From JAGVSR01 sp964458265 (GTDB lineage: Bacteria > Pseudomonadota > Alphaproteobacteria > Rhizobiales > Hyphomicrobiaceae): DNA of 64,000 nucleotides. The stretch spans positions 22,049 through 86,048 of the forward strand of contig CAYWIF010000012.1 of the NCBI GenBank assembly GCA_964458265.1, given 5' to 3'. Each line of letters opens with the position of its first letter. Positions within the stretch are counted from its first letter, which is position 1. Under the pieces are notes generated by a model. The model was not told where the DNA came from. It did not search any database and saw only the letters and a list, made by a program, of their open reading frames with translations. Position numbers and translations under genes: made by a program. Below, in pieces: positions 51,227-61,400 of this stretch.

Positions 51227-53671
51227 TCACTCGTCTTTTTTGCGCGGTACGCCCGGCACGGAGCCGGCGGCACGCGGCGGCTTTTCCTTCTTTTCCTTCG
51301 GCCCCGGCAGCGCTTTTCGCGGCGCGAGATCGACGAGTGCCGTTTCGGGCTCCTCCTCGTCGTCGGTCTGCTCGGGCTTGCGGCTGCCTGGAGCGGCGGG
51401 GATGAACTCGAACGCCAGATGTTTTTCCAGACCCTGGCCTTCCAGGTCGATCTTGACCGTCCCGCCGTGTTCGAGTTTGCCGAACAGGAGTTCGTCGGCG
51501 AGCGGTTTCTTGATGTGCTCCTGGATGACGCGGCCGAGCGGGCGTGCGCCGAACTTTTCGTCGTAGCCGATTTCGCCGATCCACTTGCGGGCGGCATCGG
51601 TGAGTTCGATGGTCACCGAACGCTCGGAAAGCTGGGCTTCCAACTGGAAGATGAACTTGTCGACCACGCGGGCGATCACTTCCGGCGGCAGACCGCCGAA
51701 CGGAATGACCGCGTCGAGGCGGTTGCGGAATTCCGGCGTGAACAGCCGGTTCACGGCCTCCGTATCCTCGCCTTCGCGGCGGCCACGCTCGAAGCCCATC
51801 GGCGGTTTGGCCATGTCGGTCGCGCCCGCATTGGTCGTCATGATGAGAATGACGTTGCGGAAGTCGACCGATTTGCCGGAGTGGTCCGTCAGCTTGCCGT
51901 GGTCCATCACCTGCAAAAGGATATTGAACAGATCGGGATGCGCCTTCTCGATCTCGTCCAGCAACAACACGGAATGCGGGTGCTGATCGACGCCATCGGT
52001 CAGGAGGCCGCCCTGATCGAAACCGACATAGCCGGGGGGCGCGCCGATGAGGCGGGAAACCGAATGCTTTTCCATGTATTCGGACATGTCGAAGCGCAGG
52101 AGTTCGACACCCAGCAGATTGGCGAGCTGCTTGGCGACCTCGGTCTTGCCGACGCCGGTCGGGCCCGAAAACAGATAACAGCCGATCGGCTTTTCCGGTT
52201 CGCGCAAGCCTGCGCGCGCCAGCTTGATGGCCGATGCCAGCGCCGTGATCGCCTTGTCCTGACCGAAGACGAGGCGCTTTAAATCCTTGTCGATGTTGTG
52301 CAGTACTTCTGCGTCCGACTTCGACACGGTCTTGGGCGGAATGCGCGCCATCGTGGCGATGGTGGCCTCGATCTCCTTCACCGTGATCTTCTTTTTCCGC
52401 TTCGCTTCGGTCACGAGCATCTGGGCCGCGCCCGTCTCGTCGATGACGTCGATCGCCTTGTCGGGCAATTTGCGGTCGTGGATGTAGCGCGCAGCCAGTT
52501 CCACCGCCGCCTTGATGGCGTCGTTGGTGTACTTGAGCTTGTGATATTCCTCGAAGTACGGCTTCAAGCCCTTCAGGATTTCGATGGCGTCGGCGACGGT
52601 CGGCTCGTTGACGTCGATCTTCTGGAAGCGGCGGACGAGCGCCCGGTCCTTCTCGAAGTGCTGGCGGTACTCCTTGTAGGTGGTCGAGCCGATGCAGCGG
52701 AGAGCGCCGGACTGAAGTGCCGGCTTCAAGAGGTTGGAGGCATCCATCGCGCCGCCCGACGTGGCGCCGGCGCCGATGACGGTGTGGATTTCATCGATGA
52801 AGAGCACCGCGCCGGGGTAGGCTTCGGCTTCCTTCATGACGGCCTTCAAGCGTTCCTCGAAATCGCCGCGATAGCGCGTGCCGGCGAGGAGCGAGCCCAT
52901 GTCGAGCGCGAAGATGGTTGCGTCGCGCAGGACTTCGGGCACTTCGCCGCGAATAATTTTGCGGGCGAGGCCTTCGGCAATCGCAGTCTTGCCGACGCCG
53001 GGATCGCCGACGAGCAGCGGATTGTTCTTTTGACGGCGGCAGAGCACCTGGATCGTGCGCAGCACTTCGGGTTCGCGGCCGATCAACGGATCGATCTTGC
53101 CGTCGCGGGCCTTGCGATTGAGATTGACGCAGTAGGTATTGAGTGCGTCCTGCTGGCTCTTTTTGTCGTCGTTGGTTTCCGCCTGCTCGCCTTCATCCGA
53201 TCCGCGCACGACGCGCGGCTCAGACATGCCGGGGCGCTTGGCGATGCCGTGGCTGATGTACTGCACCGCGTCGAAGCGCGTCATATCCTGCTCCTGCAGG
53301 AAAAACGCGGCATGGCTTTCACGCTCGGCGAAGATGGCGACAAGAACATTCGCGCCGGTGACTTCCTCGCGGCCGGACGACTGCACATGGACAACCGCGC
53401 GGTGAATGACGCGCTGGAAGCCCGGCGTCGGGGAGGCCTCGGAGGAGGCCTTCGAGGTGATCGACGTGAATTCGGTATCGAGATATTCGGTAATGCGGGC
53501 GCGCAAGCGGTCAACATCGACGTTGCAGGCGCGCATGACGGCTGCTGCGTCGCGGTCTTCGATCAGGGCCGCCAGCAGATGCTCCAGCGTGGCATATTCG
53601 TGACTGCGCTGATTGGCATGCTCGAGAGCGCGGTGAAGCGTGATTTCCAGATTCTTCGAGAAGGACGGCAC
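51227..53671 (-). CDS. clpA: ATP-dependent Clp protease ATP-binding subunit ClpA
   Basis: 814 residues. The N-domain (1-145) binds ClpS; two AAA+ modules follow with Walker A sites GDPGVGKTAIAEG (near 222) and GPTGVGKTEVAKQ (near 505), plus the sensor Arg region. The C-terminal Glu/Lys-rich tail (about 760-814) is longer than in E. coli ClpA. ClpA unfolds proteins for ClpP and, with ClpS, N-degron substrates. The gene follows clpS by a few bases, and the pair ends in a strong terminator. Confidence 0.97.
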   Translation of the reverse strand: MPSFSKNLEITLHRALEHANQRSHEYATLEHLLAALIEDRDAAAVMRACNVDVDRLRARITEYLDTEFTSITSKASSEASPTPGFQRVIHRAVVHVQSSGREEVTGANVLVAIFAERESHAAFFLQEQDMTRFDAVQYISHGIAKRPGMSEPRVVRGSDEGEQAETNDDKKSQQDALNTYCVNLNRKARDGKIDPLIGREPEVLRTIQVLCRRQKNNPLLVGDPGVGKTAIAEGLARKIIRGEVPEVLRDATIFALDMGSLLAGTRYRGDFEERLKAVMKEAEAYPGAVLFIDEIHTVIGAGATSGGAMDASNLLKPALQSGALRCIGSTTYKEYRQHFEKDRALVRRFQKIDVNEPTVADAIEILKGLKPYFEEYHKLKYTNDAIKAAVELAARYIHDRKLPDKAIDVIDETGAAQMLVTEAKRKKKITVKEIEATIATMARIPPKTVSKSDAEVLHNIDKDLKRLVFGQDKAITALASAIKLARAGLREPEKPIGCYLFSGPTGVGKTEVAKQLANLLGVELLRFDMSEYMEKHSVSRLIGAPPGYVGFDQGGLLTDGVDQHPHSVLLLDEIEKAHPDLFNILLQVMDHGKLTDHSGKSVDFRNVILIMTTNAGATDMAKPPMGFERGRREGEDTEAVNRLFTPEFRNRLDAVIPFGGLPPEVIARVVDKFIFQLEAQLSERSVTIELTDAARKWIGEIGYDEKFGARPLGRVIQEHIKKPLADELLFGKLEHGGTVKIDLEGQGLEKHLAFEFIPAAPGSRKPEQTDDEEEPETALVDLAPRKALPGPKEKKEKPPRAAGSVPGVPRKKDE

Positions 53672-53678
53672 TGTTGAC

Positions 53679-54068
53679 CTACTCTTTCTCCAGGGTGCAT
53701 TTCAAAGGGTGCCCGTGCTGGCGGGAGAAGTCCATCACCAATGTCACTTTGGCTTCGGCCACTTCGTAAGTGAACACGCCACACATACCGACGCCCTTGC
53801 GGTGAACGGTCAGCATGATGTCGGTCGCTTCCTGACGGCCCTTTTGGAAGAACTTCTCGAGCACGTGCACGACGAATTCCATCGGCGTGTAGTCGTCATT
53901 CAAGAGCAGAACCTTGTAGAGCGACGGCTTCTTCGTCTTTGGCCGTGTCTTGGTGACAATCCCGGTCTTGCCCTGATCGCCGTCGCCCCCCTGCCCCTGG
54001 TCCTTGCCGGGACCAGCGGCGCGCGGGCCAATCGTGTCTTGCCACCCGTCTCCCATGCCCTCGATCAT
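53679..54068 (-). CDS. clpS: ATP-dependent Clp protease adaptor ClpS
   Basis: 129 residues, with an extended N-terminus before the conserved core. The core has LYKVLLLNDDYTPMEFVVHVL (in part) and HRKGVGMCGVFTYEVAEAK, giving the N-degron-binding pocket. ClpS delivers proteins bearing bulky N-terminal residues to ClpA. It is 7 bp upstream of clpA in the same transcript. Confidence 0.95.
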   Translation of the reverse strand: MIEGMGDGWQDTIGPRAAGPGKDQGQGGDGDQGKTGIVTKTRPKTKKPSLYKVLLLNDDYTPMEFVVHVLEKFFQKGRQEATDIMLTVHRKGVGMCGVFTYEVAEAKVTLVMDFSRQHGHPLKCTLEKE

Positions 54069-54292
54069 GCCCGTACTTGCGGCCGGTCAGGCCATCGCTT
54101 CTGTTCGTCGAATCGCCGGCGGGTTGACGCCGTCGCGCTCCGACAGTTCAATCCATCCGGCACACGGCGACAAGGCCCTATCATGCTGTGTCCCATCCGG
54201 CTGTTGTACGACGGTTGCATGTAGCGTGGATGTTGGTGGGCGAAGCGTGTTGCGGAACATTCCTGGTCATATGTGGTGTCGCACTGCGACGC

Positions 54293-54322
54293 AAAAAAGG
54301 CCCGGGAGGAGACCCGGGCCTT
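54293..54322 (-). terminator. Intrinsic terminator of the phasin gene
   Basis: AAGGCCCGGG/CCCGGGCCTT, a 10-bp stem with a 6-base loop, followed on the minus strand by six T. Confidence 0.92.
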
Positions 54323-54360
54323 CTCAATTCGGTGGCGGCTGATTTGCAGCGGCCGGACCT

Positions 54361-54684
54361 TCAGCGCGACCCTGGGAAAGCGCCAGGTTTGAAAGCGTCC
54401 TTGGCGAAGTTCTGATACATGGCGCCGATCTTCGACATCTGCTGCATGTAATCTTCGTAGGCGCGCTTGGCATAGGTGGTCTGGATTTCCATGGCCTGCT
54501 CGACCGATTTGGCTGTCACGAGCTTTTCAAAGGCCGACGTTCCGTCCTCGAAAGCGCGTTTGGAATAGTCCGTCATTTCGGTGGCGATGGCCTGCCAGCT
54601 CTTGTTCCACTCACCCATCATCTTCATGTAGCCTTCCATCCCGGTCTGGCCGATCTTCTGGAAGTCCTGGAAATTATTGATCAT
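54361..54684 (-). CDS. Phasin family protein
   Basis: 107 residues from ATG 54684. It is an almost wholly helical, amphipathic protein with the phasin pattern: NFQDFQKIGQTGMEGYMKMM, EQAMEIQTTYAKRAYEDYMQQ and a C-terminal PGAF. Phasins coat polyhydroxyalkanoate granules. The promoter region (minus-strand TATAAT at 54764-54769) and palindromic TGC-rich sites lie upstream. It has its own terminator. Confidence 0.9.
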   Translation of the reverse strand: MINNFQDFQKIGQTGMEGYMKMMGEWNKSWQAIATEMTDYSKRAFEDGTSAFEKLVTAKSVEQAMEIQTTYAKRAYEDYMQQMSKIGAMYQNFAKDAFKPGAFPGSR

Positions 54685-54763
54685 CGGTATCCGCCTTTCT
54701 GGTAGGGAGCCGGGCTGCTCGACCCGGAATGCCGAATTTTCGCTCACATCGAGCTAGCTCAAC

Positions 54764-54826
54764 ATTATAGTTGCAGCGCAGCATAATGAAAGCAGAAATA
54801 TCGCAATGCAGCAATTCATGTTGCTG
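54764..54826 (-). promoter_or_regulatory. Candidate phasin promoter and operator
   Basis: On the minus strand a perfect TATAAT (54764-54769) lies 80 bp before the phasin start. Further upstream is the inverted repeat CAGCAA-TTCATG-TTGCTG (54809-54826), flanked by TGCA on both sides. PhaR-type repressors of granule genes bind TGC-rich sites, so this may be its operator. The rest of 54685-55036, shared with the divergent dacF-type gene, shows nothing else. Confidence 0.5.
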
Positions 54827-55036
54827 GTGCATGGCATTTACCCTAACGAAGCGGTTTTGCGCTAGTCTAAATTTTAAAGAGACGGGCGCATGCCCCGAAC
54901 CGGCCCAAAAGCCGCCCACAAGGCAGCGTTCTATGGGGTGTCGGAGGGGGAAGATGGTCCACGCGGCCCTGGCTGCGCGGCCTGTCGGTAAAGCGACCCC
55001 GATTGTTGCAGGGTACATACTTTCGGGCGTCAAACC

Positions 55037-56833
55037 GTGCGTCTTACCGGATGGTCCGTTGTTGCGTTTGTGATGAGCACCGTTGTGGCGGTGTTTGCGG
55101 GTGCGGCCGCGCCTGTGGCGGCTGCAGACAAGTCGGCGGCGATGGTCATCGACGCCAATACGGGACGGGTTCTGCACGATAACGCGGGCAGTGCCTCACG
55201 CTATCCCGCCTCCCTGACCAAGATGATGACGCTCTATTTGGCATTCGAGACCATCGAAGCCGGCCGGCTGTCGTTTTCGACGCGGTTGCCAGTGAGCGAG
55301 CGGGCTGCCGGGGCAGCACCGTCCAAACTGGGACTTAAAGCCGGTGCTGATATTGCCTTACGGGATGCGGTCAAGGCACTGATCGTCAAATCGGCGAATG
55401 ATGTCGCGATTGCGATCGCGGAGAAAATCAGCGGCAGCGAGATCGAGTTTGCCCGGCTGATGACAAAGCGCGCACGTCAGCTCGGGATGCGCGACACGAC
55501 CTTCCGGAATGCGTCCGGTTTGCCGGATTCCGGACAAGTCACGACCGCGCGGGACATGCTGACGCTCGCGATGCGTTTGCAAGACGACTTTCCACAGCAC
55601 TACCGGCTGTTTGCGACACGCACGTTTTCGTACGGCGGCAAGACTTATCGGTCGCACAACGCGCTTCTGGGCCGATTTGCCGGCGTCGACGGCATCAAGA
55701 CGGGCTACACGCGGGCGTCCGGTTTCAACCTCGTTTCATCCTATCGCACCGGCGGCAAGCACGTGGTCGCGGCGGTCTTCGGCGGCGTCAGCGCAGGTCT
55801 GCGCGATGCGCACATGCGCATGCTGCTCGCACGGGCCATCGAGAAAGCGTCGACAGGGCGCACGCGTAAGGCGGGCCCACAACTCGTTGCCGAAGCGAAG
55901 CCGGCTAAGCGCCCGCCGCCGAAGCCTGTGATCAAGCCCGAGCCGCCCGCGGACCCGAAACCGGCGGACGTTGCGGTTGCCGCCGCCAACGATGCGGCAC
56001 CTTCGCAGCCTGCAGTGGTCGAGGTTGCCGAGAGTGCCGCGAGCGCTCCCGGACTTCGCATTTCAATTGCGAAGGTCAAGGCCGTATCGGTTCTCGCGCC
56101 CTCCGTGGCGAACGAACCGGCAGCGGCGGTTGACAGCGTGGCCGAAACAGCCGCGACGCCGGCTGCGGCTTCGCAGGGCGCCCAGCCGCTGTCATTCGCA
56201 TCGACGATGCCGCGTCCCGATTTCGCCTTGCTGAAGGCCGAGCTTGCCGCACGCGCGTCGGCCAACCCCGTTGAAGCAGAAGCACCAGCGGACCAATCGA
56301 CGGCCGGCGGTTCTGCAACGAACCTCGTGATGCCGGTCAGTGAGACCGAAACCGTCATCTCCAAGGCAAGCGAGCGCGGGCGGCCGCCCTCCACGCTGCA
56401 AGCCCAGTTCGCTCATCTCGCTCAGGTGGACCCTGGTCAGTCCAACTCGGCAGCGTGGAGCGACAAGCCGGCATTGCAGGCCGCTGTCGCCGAACTTCCT
56501 GCCCCCATGCCGGTTGCGGTTTCCGCCGGGCAGATGGCGGCCGAAACCCGGCCCGCACCTGCGCAGTCTGATGCGGATGCTCCTGCGCCGGGCTTCCAAG
56601 TCCAGATTGGCGTTTACAGTTCGCCGTCGGACGCGGAGCGCGCCATGGCCGCTGCGCGGACCAAGGCCGGACATGTCTTGGGTGACAGCGAACCGATCGC
56701 GATGCCTCTGACCAAAGGCGACAAGCAGCTTTATCGTGCGCGGTTTGCGGGATTTGACAGCGCTGCGGCGACGAGTGCCTGCAACGAATTGCGCCGCGCC
56801 GGACTCGATTGTTTCGTGGCGCGAGCGAATTGA
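55037..56833 (+). CDS. dacF: D-alanyl-D-alanine carboxypeptidase with C-terminal SPOR domain
   Basis: 598 residues from a GTG. A signal peptide (1-29) precedes a low-molecular-weight penicillin-binding protein domain with all three active-site motifs: Ser59 in SLTKMM, Ser119 in KSANDV and Lys221 in IKTGYT. A long Pro/Ala-rich linker (about 280-515) connects to a C-terminal SPOR domain (about 520-598, FQVQIGVYSSPSDAERAM), which binds denuded septal peptidoglycan. The enzyme trims terminal D-Ala from wall peptides, probably at the division site. The stop lies 3 bp before the convergent DnaJ-domain gene. Confidence 0.92.
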   Translation: MRLTGWSVVAFVMSTVVAVFAGAAAPVAAADKSAAMVIDANTGRVLHDNAGSASRYPASLTKMMTLYLAFETIEAGRLSFSTRLPVSERAAGAAPSKLGLKAGADIALRDAVKALIVKSANDVAIAIAEKISGSEIEFARLMTKRARQLGMRDTTFRNASGLPDSGQVTTARDMLTLAMRLQDDFPQHYRLFATRTFSYGGKTYRSHNALLGRFAGVDGIKTGYTRASGFNLVSSYRTGGKHVVAAVFGGVSAGLRDAHMRMLLARAIEKASTGRTRKAGPQLVAEAKPAKRPPPKPVIKPEPPADPKPADVAVAAANDAAPSQPAVVEVAESAASAPGLRISIAKVKAVSVLAPSVANEPAAAVDSVAETAATPAAASQGAQPLSFASTMPRPDFALLKAELAARASANPVEAEAPADQSTAGGSATNLVMPVSETETVISKASERGRPPSTLQAQFAHLAQVDPGQSNSAAWSDKPALQAAVAELPAPMPVAVSAGQMAAETRPAPAQSDADAPAPGFQVQIGVYSSPSDAERAMAAARTKAGHVLGDSEPIAMPLTKGDKQLYRARFAGFDSAAATSACNELRRAGLDCFVARAN

Positions 56834-56836
56834 AAG

Positions 56837-57574
56837 TCAGTCGCCGACCAGGACGGCCTTGGCTTCATTGATCTTCGAGGCGAGGTAGTTCGAGCCGCCG
56901 CGATCCGGGTGCACTTTTTTGATCAGTTCGCGATGGGCCGAGCGCACGGCATCATCGCTCGCTCCATCGTCAAGGCCTAAGATTTCCAACGCTTCGTCGC
57001 GAGTCATGCCACGTGAACCGGGCGGGCGATGTGCGTTCGACGATGCGCCGGGTTCGTCGCCGCCTGCCTGCCGCTCCAGATCGTCGCGCCACGTGGGATG
57101 GCGGCGGTCCAAGTAAGCCTCGAGCACTTGCGCGGAGTTCGGATCGGCGAAGGCATAGTCCTGCCACAGCAGCACGAGATCAGCCGGTGAGAGCGTTTCG
57201 ATCTCCTGGCCGGCAAAGCGGCCCTTCCGCACCGTGCCCCGAATGGCGCCGCTGGTATGATCAAGCTCCATTTCCAAATGATCCGTACTCATGCGCGAAC
57301 TTTGATTTGGGTCAGGGCTGCCGCCGCCAGACCAACCGCCGGATCCCCAGGGCAACACGCCACGGCCCATAAGCAGACCCCAGCCGGCGAAACCGACAAA
57401 CAGCGCCAGATCGATCCGCCCGCGCAGTGCCAGGATTGCGGCGAACGCCAGCAGCGCTGCGCCAGCGAGAAAGCGGAGCTGGCGGGCCAGGACGGAAGGA
57501 TTTGCCGACGTGAAGCCGCGCACGATCAGAAGAATTGCGACCAGAACGGAAAGCCCGGACAGAAGGTATGTCAT
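56837..57574 (-). CDS. Membrane-anchored DnaJ-domain protein
   Basis: 245 residues: two or three hydrophobic segments at the N-terminus (about 1-75), a Gly/Ser-rich linker (SGGWSGGGSPDPNQ), a middle domain, and a C-terminal J domain (about 190-245) with the invariant HPD in KKVHPDRGGSNYLASKINEAK (in part). J domains stimulate DnaK. The layout resembles DjlA-type inner-membrane proteins. A VWA gene lies 8 bp upstream on the same strand, so the two are probably co-transcribed. Confidence 0.87.
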   Translation of the reverse strand: MTYLLSGLSVLVAILLIVRGFTSANPSVLARQLRFLAGAALLAFAAILALRGRIDLALFVGFAGWGLLMGRGVLPWGSGGWSGGGSPDPNQSSRMSTDHLEMELDHTSGAIRGTVRKGRFAGQEIETLSPADLVLLWQDYAFADPNSAQVLEAYLDRRHPTWRDDLERQAGGDEPGASSNAHRPPGSRGMTRDEALEILGLDDGASDDAVRSAHRELIKKVHPDRGGSNYLASKINEAKAVLVGD

Positions 57575-57581
57575 CGCCCAC

Positions 57582-58379
57582 CTACTCTTGGGACTTCATC
57601 TGGCTGAGCAAGAGTTGCGCACCCTTTTCGCCACCGCGCGCGCTCAACGCCAGCAGGGCCTTGCGTCCACCGGACGCGTACACGGCGACGGCGCGCAGGA
57701 GCGCACGCAGTTGTTCGGCGGAACCGGCGCCGAAGCGGCATGTGGCGCCTTTGGTCAGCCGCGCGATTTCCGTGTAGGCGCGTGTGACATTCGGGTCCGC
57801 GCCCTCCTGGAAGAGAAACACGGGCACGCCGAGCAACCCCAGCGCGCCGGCTTTCGAGCAGACATAATCGATATCTTCTTCCATGGCGTCACCGACGAAG
57901 ACCACGGCATTGACGCGGCGCTTGGCGCTCTCTTGCGCGGCATGGGTCAGGACGCGGGCCAGCTGAGTCAAGCCGCCGCGGCAGGTTACGCTTGTCATCA
58001 GGCGCGCAAGGCCTGTGGGATCGGATACCCAGCGCGACGCGCGGCACTCGTTCATGCCGCGGAAAAAGACCAGTTGAACGTCCAGCCCGCCGATATCCTT
58101 GACGACCGTGAACATGTCCGACTGAAGCGCCAGCGCCATATCCCATGTGGGCTGGCGGCTCATGGTAGCGTCCATGGCAAAGACGAGGCGGCCGGGCAGT
58201 CCCGTGGTGGACGGGGCGATGGTCTTCATCTTGGCGATGAAGTCCTCCACGTCCGCCGTCGTTTCATTCTTGGCCGATGGCGCGTTGGCGGCATCGGGAT
58301 TTGACACCGCGCCGCCCGCTGTGCGGGCTGCTCGTTCACCGGTCGGCGTTGGGCGCTTGTCCTTCGTGCTCATAGGCAT
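57582..58379 (-). CDS. VWA-domain protein
   Basis: 265 residues from ATG 58379 (a second ATG two codons on is also possible). A von Willebrand factor A-like domain fills most of the protein: LVFAMDATMSRQPTWDMAL carries a MIDAS-like Asp, and AVVFVGDAMEEDIDYVCS a second acidic site. The N-terminal 40 residues are low-complexity. Such domains bind metal and protein partners. It is the first gene of a pair with the DnaJ-domain protein at 56837; the combination suggests a chaperone-linked assembly role. Confidence 0.85.
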   Translation of the reverse strand: MPMSTKDKRPTPTGERAARTAGGAVSNPDAANAPSAKNETTADVEDFIAKMKTIAPSTTGLPGRLVFAMDATMSRQPTWDMALALQSDMFTVVKDIGGLDVQLVFFRGMNECRASRWVSDPTGLARLMTSVTCRGGLTQLARVLTHAAQESAKRRVNAVVFVGDAMEEDIDYVCSKAGALGLLGVPVFLFQEGADPNVTRAYTEIARLTKGATCRFGAGSAEQLRALLRAVAVYASGGRKALLALSARGGEKGAQLLLSQMKSQE

Positions 58380-58416
58380 AGTTTGGGGATCGCCCGGCTG
58401 AGCGGCAAGGGCGATC

Positions 58417-61400
58417 TCAGCCGTCGTCCTTAACGGTTCTCGTCAATAGCTGAACATTGCCGCCCGTCGCCGTGATGTCGGTCGTTCGAACACGTTCGGT
58501 GGCAAAACGCTGCACATAGTTGGGGCCGCCGGCCTTTGGCCCGGTTCCCGACAACCCCTCCCCGCCAAACGGCTGGACGCCCGGCACGGCTCCGATCTGG
58601 TTCCGGTTCACGTAGAGATTGCCGACCCGCGCATCGCGCGCCAGCTGATCGGCGACCGCTTCGATCCGGCTGTGAAGAGCAAGTGTGAGACCGTATCCCG
58701 AGGCGTTGATCGCCTCGATGACCTTTGACAGCCCTCCGCGCGGATAGCGAATGACATGCAGGATCGGCCCGAAGACTTCGCGATCGAGCGTTGCGAGACT
58801 GTCGATTTCATAGCAAGCGGGGGATACGTACGTGCCGCCGCGGACATTCACAGGCAGCGGAAGATCGACCAGTTCACGCGCCTGATCCTGCATCTTGAGC
58901 TTGTGGGTTTCCAAGGCGTCCTGCGACGGCTCGTCGATGACGGGACCGACGTCGGTGTCGATGTCCAACGGATCGCCGATCTTCAGTGCCGCAATGGCAC
59001 CCGTCAGCATCGGAATGGTTCTGCCTGCGATGTCGTCCTGAAGGAACAAGACGCGGGCTGCCGAACAGCGTTGGCCGGCGCTGTCGAAGGCGGAGCGCAC
59101 GGCATCGCGCACGACCTGCTCGGGCAGTGCGCTCGAGTCCGCGATCATGGCGTTGATGCCGCCTGTTTCGGCGATGAATGGGATGATTGCGCCCCGGCGT
59201 CCGGCCAGTGCCTTTTGAATGGTCCACGCGGTGTCGTTGGACCCAGTGAACGCAATGCCTTTGACGCGCGGATCGCGCACGAGCGCGGCACCCACGTCGC
59301 CGCCGCCGGGAAGGAAATGCAGTACTTTCGGCGGGACACCCGCTTCGTGCAGCAGCTTTATCGCAAGGAAGCCGATGACAGGCGTCTGCCCGGCCGNNNN
59401 NNNNNNNNNNNNNNNNNNNNNNNNNNNNNNNNNNNNNNNNNNNNNNNNNNNNNNNNNNNNNNNNNNNNNNNNNNNNNNNNNNNNNNNNNNNNNNNNGCTT
59501 CGTGCAGCAGCTTTATCGCAAGGAAGCCGATGACAGGCGTCTGCCCGGCCGGTTTGGCGAGGACCGGGTTGCCGGCAGCGAGGGCGGCCGCGGTCTGGCC
59601 GACAAATATTGCCAGCGGAAAATTCCACGGCGCGATGCAGGCGAAGGGGCCACGCGCGCGCCAGTCCATGGTGCTCGTCTCGCCGGTCGTGCTGGCGAGG
59701 CTTAGCGGTTCTGCGAAATATTTGCGCGCTTGCAAGGCGTAGTAGCGCAGGAAGTCGGCGGTCTCGCGCACTTCGGCGAGCGCGTTCGGGACGGTGCGGC
59801 CGGCTTCACGAACAAGAACGGCCATCAGCTTGGAGCGGTCGCGCTCGATCAGATCGGCGGCGGTATCGAGGATTTTGGCGCGTGCGGGGCCGCCCAGGCG
59901 ATCCCAGTCGAACGCGGCGTGCGTAGCCGCCGTGAGCGCCGCGTCTATCTGGGCTTCGGTGGCGTTGCGGACGGTGCCGATGCGCTGGCTGCGATCGTGC
60001 GGGCACAGGACGAGGTTGGCCATGCCGCCTGCGGACTGAACCGCGCCGGAGACGATGGCTGCTGCCTCGAAGGATTGGCCCAGCGAGGTGGTCATTTCGG
60101 CGTACAACGCCGACCGCACGGCGGAATTGTCGAGCGCCAAGCCGGAGGAATTGCGCCGTTCCGGCCAGAAAACGTCGCGCGGCTTGACGAGCGATTTTTC
60201 GGGTTCGGCGCCGCCGGCACGCTCGCGCTCGGCCTCCTCGACGGGATCGCGAATGATCCGGGTGATTGGCATCTCATCGTCGGCGAGGCGGTTGACAAAT
60301 GAGGTATTGGCGCCGTTTTCGAGCAGGCGGCGGACGAGATAGCCGAGCAGGTCTTCGTGGTCGCCGACAGGCGCGTAGATGCGGCAGGCACGGGGGGCCT
60401 GGCTTCCCGATCCGCCACCTTTGACGACGCTTTCGTAGATCGCCTCGCCCATGCCGTGCAGGCGCTGGAATTCGAACGGCGTGTTGCCGGCGGCGACCAT
60501 GGCCGAAGCCATGGAATGCGCATTGTGGGAGGCGAACTGGCACACGAACTGCTGCGGGTAGGTCAACATCAGGCGCATGCAGGCGAGAAACGACACATCG
60601 GTGTTCCGCTTGCGTGTGAAGACCGGATAGTCGGCGAGGCCGCGTTCCTGCGCCCATTTGATCTCGCTGTCCCAGTACGCGCCCTTGACGAGGCGGACGG
60701 GGATGCGCTTGCCGCGTTCCTCGGCAATGCGCCGGAGCCAGCGCAGGACCGGCACGGCGCGGCGGCCGTAGGCCTGGACGGCGATGCCCAGACCATTCCA
60801 GGATCCGATCGCCGGGTTGACGAACGCTTCACCGAACATGCGCAACGTGGGTTCGAGGCGGTCCTGCTCCTCGGCATCGACCGTGATGCTGAGACCGCGC
60901 GCCATGGCGTGATGGGCCAGCGCGTTCAGGCGCGGCAACAGTTCCTTCAAGAGCCGCTCTTCATGGCCGGCCTCGAAACGCGGATGCAGGGCCGACAGCT
61001 TTACGGAAATGGATGGGCGCGAAATGATGGCGTCGGCATTGAGCGCATGAAGCGGCCCAACCGACAGGCCGACCGCATCGATGGCGGCGACGTAACGCTG
61101 AAAATAGCGCTCTGCGTCGGCATCCGACCGGGCGGCCTCGCCCAGCATGTCGTAGGAAATCCGGTAGCCCTTTTGTTCGTAGCCACGCGCGCGGGCGATG
61201 GCATCCTCGATCGTCCGGCCAAGAACGAACTGCTCGCCAAGCAGCTTCACCGCCTGCCTGATCGCCTGCCGGATGAAGGGTTCGCCGGAGCGGGCAACAA
61301 GGCGCTTCAGGGCATCCACGGCATTGGCGGACCGGCTGTCCTTCAGCTTCACAAGGCGGCCGGTCAGCATCAGGCCCCACGTGGAGGCATTGACGAACAG

